NCBI RefSeq assembly: GCF_000240165.1
Contig: NC_017585.1
Coordinates: forward strand, 124,001 to 188,000
Length of the DNA stretch: 64,000 bases
Origin: Streptantibioticus cattleyicolor NRRL 8057 = DSM 46488
GTDB lineage: Bacteria; Actinomycetota; Actinomycetes; Streptomycetales; Streptomycetaceae
Direction of reading: 5' to 3'
This document shows, piece by piece, positions 58,521-64,000 of this stretch (position 1 is its first letter; every line of letters starts with the position of its first letter). The notes below the pieces were generated by a model. It was not told the DNA's origin and ran no database searches. It was given only the letters and a program-made list of their open reading frames with translations. The position numbers and the translations under genes were made by a program.

Positions 58521-61500
58521 ATGACCATCGACGAACTCCGGGCCCTGAACACCCGGTGCACCCGGGCGGACGTCCTCACCCTCCCCGCCGACGCCATCGG
58601 CACCGGGCCCGCCGCCGCGCTGATCGGCACCTGGCTCGACGGCACCCTCACCGTCACCGGCCTGCGTCGCGAGGACCACGACGCGACGGTCGTGGTGCAC
58701 GGCACCGTCACCGTGTCCGGCCTCGGCATCACCGAAGTGCCGGTGACCGGGATCGAGTTCGGCGTCGACCCCGTCGACCACGAGCCCACGCTCTACGTGC
58801 CGCTCGTCCTCCCGGCGGACTGGGACTTCGCCACCTCGTTCCCGGAGACCGGCGGGAGCGACCTGGCCGGCCTCGCCTTCCCCGCCCCGCCCGCGCTGCT
58901 GCTCACCTCCGCGGCCCGGCCCGCCCGGCAGGCGTACCCGGCGCTCGACGCCGGGGTCACCTTCCACGCCGCCGAGGTGGCCGACCCGGCGCCGCTCGGT
59001 ACCCTCGTCACGCTGCTCCGGCCCGGGCCCGGGGAGCTGTCGTTGACCGGTCCGATCGCGCGCCGCCCGGCGACCGGCCCGGGGGACACGGTCCGCACCG
59101 AGATCACGCTGCGCTCGGCGGGGCGGCCGGAGGAGGCGTTCTCCGCCTCGTTCCACCTGTGGGCCGGTTCGCGCGGTGGCGGGGCGGAGGGGCCCACGGT
59201 CGTCTACGGGCTGCGGCTCGCCGCCGACCTGTTCCTGGGGCAGGACGCCGGTGCCACGGTCAGCGCCCCGGCGGACTCCGGGGGCGGGACGGTGGTGCTC
59301 ACCGCCGACCGGCTGCCCGGGCGGCTCGCCACGGGTGACCTGGCCGCCTGGAACGGCACCGGGGCGGCCGTCCACCGCCTCGTCGACCAGGAGGGCTTCG
59401 CGCTCGGTGACGCCGTCCGGCTCACCGGGGTGTCCGCCGCCATCGACCCCGCCAAGCTCGGCCAGGGCGGTCTGGCGGCGGCGCTCACCCAGGTCACCGC
59501 CACCGTCGAGACCACGCCCGGCACGGTGTGGCCCATCGCCGGAGACGACCTCGCGCTGACCGGGGTCGGCGCCACCCTGACCGTCACCGACCCGCTGCGG
59601 GCGTCGCGTACCGCGCACGTCACCGGCCACGGCGACTTCACCGTCACCGGTGACATCACCCTGCACGCCACCGCGGAGATACCGCCCGGCACCTTCCAGC
59701 TCACCCTCGACGAGAGCACCCCGGTCCGCCTCACCGACGTACTCCGGCACTTCCTGCCGCACGCCGACCTCACCGGCGCACCCGACCTGACGCTCACCGC
59801 CTTCTCCGGCACCGCGACCCCCAAGCAGGGCGCCTGCGAGGTGGACGCCACCGTCTCCTCCGACTGGCACCTCGACATCGGCGCCGCCCGCGTGTGCCTC
59901 ACCGAGGCCGGGCTGACGGTCACCCGCCACGGCGACGGGGCGGCACGGCCCGAGGCCCCGACGGCACCCGGCGGCAGCCCCTCCCGGACCACCGGGACCC
60001 TGTCGGCCACGGCCGAGGTCGGCCCGGCCCAGGGCGGCGACGGCTCGGCGGTGAGATTCTCCGCGACCTGGGACATCCCCGGCGCCTTCCAACTCACCGG
60101 CGCCTTCCCCGACCTCGACCTGACGGCACTGCTGGCATCCCTCGCCTGCCGGGCCGACGTGCCACTGCCGGACGGACTGCCGCAGGTCTCCCTGCTGCGT
60201 CCGGCGGTGACCGTACGCCTCGGCGACGCGCTGGCCGGACAGCCGGCCCGGGGGCGGAGCTACGAGCTGGCGGTCGCCACCACGGCGCGGTTCGACGGGA
60301 CCGAGCTGGCCTTCGTCGGCAAGGCGGGCCGGACGCCGGAGGGCGCCACCCTGTTCGCCGCCGTGCTGTCGCAAGGGGACTGGAGCTGGTCGCCGGGGAA
60401 GGTGTCGTCCTGGGCGCCGGCCCTCGCCTTCCTCGACGGCATCACCTTCACCAGGTCCGGGCTGGCCGTCAGCTCCGCCGACGACGTCCCCGTCGACGGC
60501 GGGCAGGACGCGCCCGACACCCTGCCCGCCACGCTCGACAAGGGCCTGACCTTCTTCACCGAACTGGGACTGACCGGGCCGCTGGCACCGCTCGGGGCGC
60601 TGTTCCAGGACACCACCGGCATCCATCTGACGGCGCGGCTCACCACCCCCGTGCAGAACTCGGAGTTCACCGCGTCCATCGCCGAGCAGAAGACCCGCGC
60701 CGGGTTCGGCGGCCTCATCCTCACCATCCGGCCCGCCGCCAGGGAGGTCTCCCTCCAGACCTCGTGGAACTTCACCGTCCCCGGCGTCGGCACGGCCCCG
60801 GCGACGCTGCTCCAGTTCGTCGCCGGAGGAGCGCTCAAGGGCGCCGGGTTCCATCTGTTCCTCGTCCTCAAGCCCGCCGGGTCCGCGGCGGAGTCGGTCG
60901 CCGGACGGCCCGTTACCCGTCAACTCGCCTACGCCCTGCGGTCGTCCGGTCCCACCCCGCTGCCCGGACCGCCCGACCCCGCACCGCCCGCCGTACGCCG
61001 GACCGCGGCCCGCCTCGCCGGGCTCACCGCGGCACCGTCCGCCAAGGACCGGCCCGCCTGGAAGAACGCCTTCGGCGTCGAGGGGTTCGACATCCACGAC
61101 TTCTTCATGGAGATCGGCTCCGGGGAGGCCGGGCCGACCCTGGGGGCAGGCGGCTCGGTGGTGATCGGCGAGGCCACGCTGGAACTGGACATCGAAGGCG
61201 GCTTCGAACCGGAGCCGTTCGTCACCGTCTTCCGCTTCGCCCTGGGCACCGTCCACCAGGGCACCGGCATCTCGCTGTGGGACATGCTCGCCGTCCTCGT
61301 CACAGCACCGGACTGGCTCGGCTTCCTCCGGCAGATCGTCCTCCACGAGCTGGCGATCCGCGTGGTGACCGTCCCCGGCGGCTGGACGGATCCGGCGACC
61401 CACGAGGAGTGGCCGCAGGGCTTCTACGCCAAGGGCGACATCGACTTCTTCGGCAACAACTGGCGCTTCGAGGTCAACATCGGCGACGAGGGACTGTACG

Positions 61501-62135
61501 CCTCCAGCGCCATCGCCCAGCCGCTGAAACTCGCCGGCGTCCTCACGTTCTCCGACGCCACCGGCACGAAGGGCCCCCGGTACCTGCTCGACACCCGGGG
61601 CATCCGCGGCGGCCACCTGCCGGCGAAGATCTTCCTCCTGTCCGGCAGGCTCGACCTGCTCGGTGTGTCGGCCACCGTCGAAGCACACCTCGGCGACGAC
61701 GGCTTCGCCTTCGCCCTCGGCGTCGACGTGCTGGAGATCCTCCGCGGCGAGATGAGCTGCGTCCTCGGCAGCGGCGGCCTGCGCGCCAAGGCCCGGATCG
61801 AGCTGGACCTCGACGTCACCGTGGCGCGAGGCGTCGTCCTCGGGGGCATCCCGGTGCCCGCCGGAAACCTGGTCGGCGTCCACCTGGTGGGCGGGTTCGA
61901 CCTCGTCGTCGACGGCACCGGCGTCGACCTGGCGCTGACGGCGGGATGCGACGCCTACCTCCTCGACGTGCACCTGGTCCACTTCGCCTTCGACCAGCAC
62001 TTCCCGATCGCCAGGTGGGCCGACATCGCCGGCTACCTCAAGGACGACCCGGAGAAGCTCTTCGCGTCGCTGGGCGAGGGCATCTGGGACGCCATCAAGG
62101 ACTGCGCGACGACGACGGCCGCTCAACTCACCTGA
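58521..62135 (+). CDS. Giant beta-rich protein (1204 residues), possibly DUF6603-like
   Basis: Starts 4 bp after the preceding stop. It has no signal peptide and no transmembrane helices. It is built of repeated beta-sandwich-like units, for example TAHVTGHGDFTVTGDITLHA followed by PVRLTDVLRHFLPHADLTGA, and SAVRFSATWDIPGAFQLTGA. The C-terminal third is more compact (FDIHDFFMEIGSGEAGPTLG, GFYAKGDIDFFGNNWRFEVN, GEGIWDAIKDCATTTAAQLT). This resembles, from memory, large bacterial and fungal proteins annotated DUF6603; I cannot confirm it. There are no catalytic motifs. It is the last gene of the cluster and overlaps the convergent methyltransferase by 13 bp. Confidence 0.7.
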   Translation: MTIDELRALNTRCTRADVLTLPADAIGTGPAAALIGTWLDGTLTVTGLRREDHDATVVVHGTVTVSGLGITEVPVTGIEFGVDPVDHEPTLYVPLVLPADWDFATSFPETGGSDLAGLAFPAPPALLLTSAARPARQAYPALDAGVTFHAAEVADPAPLGTLVTLLRPGPGELSLTGPIARRPATGPGDTVRTEITLRSAGRPEEAFSASFHLWAGSRGGGAEGPTVVYGLRLAADLFLGQDAGATVSAPADSGGGTVVLTADRLPGRLATGDLAAWNGTGAAVHRLVDQEGFALGDAVRLTGVSAAIDPAKLGQGGLAAALTQVTATVETTPGTVWPIAGDDLALTGVGATLTVTDPLRASRTAHVTGHGDFTVTGDITLHATAEIPPGTFQLTLDESTPVRLTDVLRHFLPHADLTGAPDLTLTAFSGTATPKQGACEVDATVSSDWHLDIGAARVCLTEAGLTVTRHGDGAARPEAPTAPGGSPSRTTGTLSATAEVGPAQGGDGSAVRFSATWDIPGAFQLTGAFPDLDLTALLASLACRADVPLPDGLPQVSLLRPAVTVRLGDALAGQPARGRSYELAVATTARFDGTELAFVGKAGRTPEGATLFAAVLSQGDWSWSPGKVSSWAPALAFLDGITFTRSGLAVSSADDVPVDGGQDAPDTLPATLDKGLTFFTELGLTGPLAPLGALFQDTTGIHLTARLTTPVQNSEFTASIAEQKTRAGFGGLILTIRPAAREVSLQTSWNFTVPGVGTAPATLLQFVAGGALKGAGFHLFLVLKPAGSAAESVAGRPVTRQLAYALRSSGPTPLPGPPDPAPPAVRRTAARLAGLTAAPSAKDRPAWKNAFGVEGFDIHDFFMEIGSGEAGPTLGAGGSVVIGEATLELDIEGGFEPEPFVTVFRFALGTVHQGTGISLWDMLAVLVTAPDWLGFLRQIVLHELAIRVVTVPGGWTDPATHEEWPQGFYAKGDIDFFGNNWRFEVNIGDEGLYASSAIAQPLKLAGVLTFSDATGTKGPRYLLDTRGIRGGHLPAKIFLLSGRLDLLGVSATVEAHLGDDGFAFALGVDVLEILRGEMSCVLGSGGLRAKARIELDLDVTVARGVVLGGIPVPAGNLVGVHLVGGFDLVVDGTGVDLALTAGCDAYLLDVHLVHFAFDQHFPIARWADIAGYLKDDPEKLFASLGEGIWDAIKDCATTTAAQLT

Positions 62136-62797
62136 TCCGGGGCGGAGTTGACCGCTACCCCGGCGAGCCGCATCAGCAGATGGCCCCGGCGGAAACGTTC
62201 GCCCTCGCGCGGCTCGCGCAGCATCCGGCCGGTTTCGGCGAACCCGGCCTCGCGGGCGAGTTCCGCGAGCGCGTCGATCGGCCACCGGTACGCCGTCACC
62301 ACCTTGTGGTCGAACGGCGTGACCGGTTCGCCCTCCGACTCGAAGAAGGCGAGCAGCAGGTGGCCGCCGGGGGCGAGCACCCGCTTGAACTCGGCGAAGT
62401 ACGGCGGCAGTTCGCGCGGCGGGGTGTGGATCACCGAGTACCAGGACACCACGCCCCGCAGCGTGCCGTCGGCCAGGTCGAGGGCGTCCATCGATCCGAC
62501 CTCGAACCGCAGGTCCGGGTAGGTGTCGCGGGCCAGATCGATCATCACCGGCGACAGGTCGACGCCGAAGACGTCCAGCCCGAGGTCGCGCAGGTGCGCC
62601 GTGACGGGGCCGGGGCCGCAGCCCAGTTCGGCGACGGGCCCGGGGCCGTCGGCCGTGACGTAGTCGGCGAACGCGGCGAGCACCGCGCGGTCGAGCGAGG
62701 GGCCGGTGAGGTCGTCGCGGGCGAGTGCGGCGTAGCGGACGGCGATGGCGTCGTAGGCGTCCACCGTCTCGCGCAGGCAGGAGGAGGGTTCGGTCAC
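62123..62797 (-). CDS. Class I SAM-dependent methyltransferase
   Basis: 224 residues from GTG 62797. SAM-binding motif I is VAELGCGPGPVTAHLRDLGLDVFGVDLSP, with ALDLADGTLRGVVSWYSVIH and KRVLAPGGHLLLAFFESEG (motifs II-III). The SWYSVIHTPPRELPPYFAEF stretch is common in small-molecule methyltransferases of actinobacteria. Its end overlaps the giant protein gene on the other strand. It could modify a cluster product, but it is transcribed separately. Confidence 0.85.
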   Translation of the reverse strand: MTEPSSCLRETVDAYDAIAVRYAALARDDLTGPSLDRAVLAAFADYVTADGPGPVAELGCGPGPVTAHLRDLGLDVFGVDLSPVMIDLARDTYPDLRFEVGSMDALDLADGTLRGVVSWYSVIHTPPRELPPYFAEFKRVLAPGGHLLLAFFESEGEPVTPFDHKVVTAYRWPIDALAELAREAGFAETGRMLREPREGERFRRGHLLMRLAGVAVNSAPDQVS

Positions 62798-62999
62798 GAG
62801 GCAGGACCTTAGAGGGTGCCGCCGTGGCGTCACCAGCCGGCGATCACCTCACGTCCGTGCGGGACGGCGAGGCCGAGCAGCCCGGGGAAGCGGGCGTCGA
62901 GGTCGTCCCGGCCCTCTCTCGTCCTCGCCCGCGCCCGGGCCGCCGCGCGCGGCGCCGCCAACCCGAGCCGCACCACGACCCGTTGGCCCCGGAGGAACC

Positions 63000-63189
63000 A
63001 TGGACACACCGGTCTCGAAGCGGCATACGCCCGTCTGCTCACGGCCGGCGGAGGCGGTCGGCGACACCACCGTGCCGACCGCGGAGGAACGTCCGCCGTC
63101 GACTGGCCCCTGACCCACATCGCCCTGAGCGACCGCCTGCTCGCCGCCGCCGCGCGCGACGTGGCCGTCGGCCGGCCCGTGGTGGCGGT
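63000..63189 (+). pseudogene. Gene fragment on plus strand
   Basis: A short protein-like stretch reads GLEAAYARLLTAGGGG and, after a degenerate spacer, VDWPLTHIALSDRLLAAAARDV. An ATG at 63000 (MDTPVSKRH) is one frame off, suggesting an indel. It ends where a different remnant on the opposite strand begins. Family not recognised. Confidence 0.35.
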
Positions 63190-63705
63190 CAGCGTCAGGT
63201 TCCGCACCCCGGCCGGCGACTTCCGCAGTCCGCGCGGGGGCAGTTGGGCCATCGGCACCAGGGCGGCGACGAGGAGTTCGCCGAGGGCGCTGACCGGTGG
63301 GCCGGGCCAGCGGTCCCGCCCTTCCCGGACGAGTTCGGTCATGGAGCGGGGCCGGTCGTCGGCCATGACCGCCCGGCCGGCCGCGGCCACCTCGTCGAGG
63401 TCGACGCCGTCGAGTTCCCCCCGGTAGCCGGCCGCGTCATGGCGGGCCCGCCAGGCGACCAGGTGGACGGTGCACCGCGTCAGGTGCGTCCGCACCACCT
63501 GCCGGCCGGTCAGCGCATGGTCGAGCCGGTCCGGCGAGAAAGCCCGCAGCCTTGACACAGCCCGGTGAGGGGGTTCCTGCGGCGCCTGGGCCTGCACTCC
63601 GCACAACTGGGCCACCGCCTCCGGCACCGGTACGTCGGCGCGATCGAGCAGATACTGGCGGGCCGGGGTCGCGCGGCCCAGGGCGCGTGTGCTCAGCACG
63701 GGCAT
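63190..63705 (-). pseudogene. Truncated winged-helix (HTH_42/AlkZ-like) protein gene
   Basis: The N-terminal half is recognisable: MPVLSTRALGRATPARQYLL, VPEAVAQLCGVQAQAPQEPP, FSPDRLDHALTGRQVVRTHL, TRCTVHLVAWRARHD and MAQLPPRGLRKSPAGVRNLT. Internal residues usual between VHLV and WRARHD appear deleted. After about 63190 the frame continues only into low-complexity Arg/Ala-rich shadow, so the C-terminal half, including the catalytic-like region, is lost. The family relates to YcaQ/AlkZ interstrand-crosslink glycosylases. Confidence 0.6.
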
Positions 63706-63825
63706 GGCCGCTCACTCCGTGGCGCACCCGTGACGGGTACCGCCTTCTCCTCGCTCGCGGCGGGCGGCGGCCGCGCGTCCTCCACCAGGGCAGGCCGCCC
63801 GGCCGGGCGAAGCGCCCCCGCGCCG

Positions 63826-64000
63826 TCAGATGTCGAGGAACCGGACGTCCTTGGCGTTGTGCTGGATGAAGTGGCGGCGGGCTTCGACGTCCTCGCCCAT
63901 GAGGACGGAGAAGAGTGCGTCGGCGACGGCGGCGTCGTCGAGGGTGACCTGGCCGAGGACCCGGTGGGCGGGGTCCATGGTGGTGACGCGCAGTTCCTCG
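63826..64000 (-). CDS. Type IIA topoisomerase subunit B, C-terminus (GyrB/ParE)
   Basis: Only the last 57 residues are visible; the gene continues beyond the right edge. [40 protein letters not shown] and [13 protein letters not shown] form the conserved C-terminal tail of GyrB and ParE, with the Toprim-associated LMGEDVExRR motif. Which paralogue (gyrase or topo IV) cannot be told from this piece. No strong terminator follows before the HTH_42 remnant. Confidence 0.9.
   Translation of the reverse strand, partial: EELRVTTMDPAHRVLGQVTLDDAAVADALFSVLMGEDVEARRHFIQHNAKDVRFLDI

Noticed and set aside
58470-62285. 1271-codon minus-strand ORF antisense to the giant protein
   Set aside because: Low-complexity Gly/Glu/Arg/Val composition and no domain; it overlaps a well-formed plus-strand gene and the methyltransferase.
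1-64000. tRNA/rRNA genes, CRISPR arrays, integrases, transposases, att sites
   Set aside because: Looked for by eye; no cloverleaf-like, repeat-spacer or transposase-like sequence was convincing. A tRNAscan or CRISPR search would be decisive.

Overview
The window is high-GC actinobacterial chromosome, most likely Streptomyces or a close relative. Third codon positions are almost all G or C, GTG and TTG starts are common, and the families present (DUF6332-type and DUF6069-type membrane proteins, YqeB, GH64 and GH87 glucanases, PaaX, SMI1/KNR4) are typical of that genus. I found no rRNA, tRNA, CRISPR array, transposase or integrase. Both edges cut genes: a SigJ-type sigma factor on the left and a GyrB/ParE subunit on the right.

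Layout. 1-11.6 kb is accessory sequence made of small regulator/effector pairs: HxlR with an MFS pump, MarR and an alpha/beta hydrolase, TetR and a quinone oxidoreductase-like enzyme, XRE-cupin and an APC permease. A close blasticidin-S deaminase homologue lies among them. 11.7-25.5 kb holds an apparently accessory prolyl-tRNA synthetase, lipoproteins, an APH-type kinase, a two-gene RlaP nucleotidyltransferase/HAD phosphatase operon that looks like nucleic-acid end repair, more hydrolases and regulators, two neighbouring genes each interrupted by one in-frame TAG, and a pentapeptide-repeat protein. 25.7-40.7 kb is a fungal-wall glucan locus: secreted GH64 beta-1,3-glucanase and a 1434-residue GH87-type alpha-1,3-glucanase, a LacI repressor, a sugar ABC importer and an intracellular GH13 glucosidase. 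41.4-48.7 kb is an aryl-CoA catabolic locus. It has a fused FAD monooxygenase/OYE-type reductase (2-aminobenzoyl-CoA or salicylyl-CoA class), an aryl-CoA ligase, a thioesterase and a cupin, divergent from a RidA deaminase and a PaaX repressor. 48.8-53.2 kb carries a desaturase, a GlxA-like regulator without a start codon, a TetR with a perfect 32-bp palindromic operator, a YqeB-like protein and a chloramphenicol phosphotransferase homologue.

53.4-62.1 kb is the most novel part. It is a compact one-direction cluster of unrecognised proteins, several with the alternating beta-strand pattern of lipid-binding TULIP-type domains, wrapped around one complete polyprenyl diphosphate synthase and ending in a 1204-residue beta-rich protein. 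My reading, which is inference, is a system that makes an isoprenoid and binds or moves it. 62.1-63.8 kb has a methyltransferase and gene debris.

Gene decay is unusually common for a 64-kb stretch. I count about ten broken or truncated coding sequences (frameshifts, nonsense codons, lost starts, lost ends). They should be checked against reads before being taken as biology.
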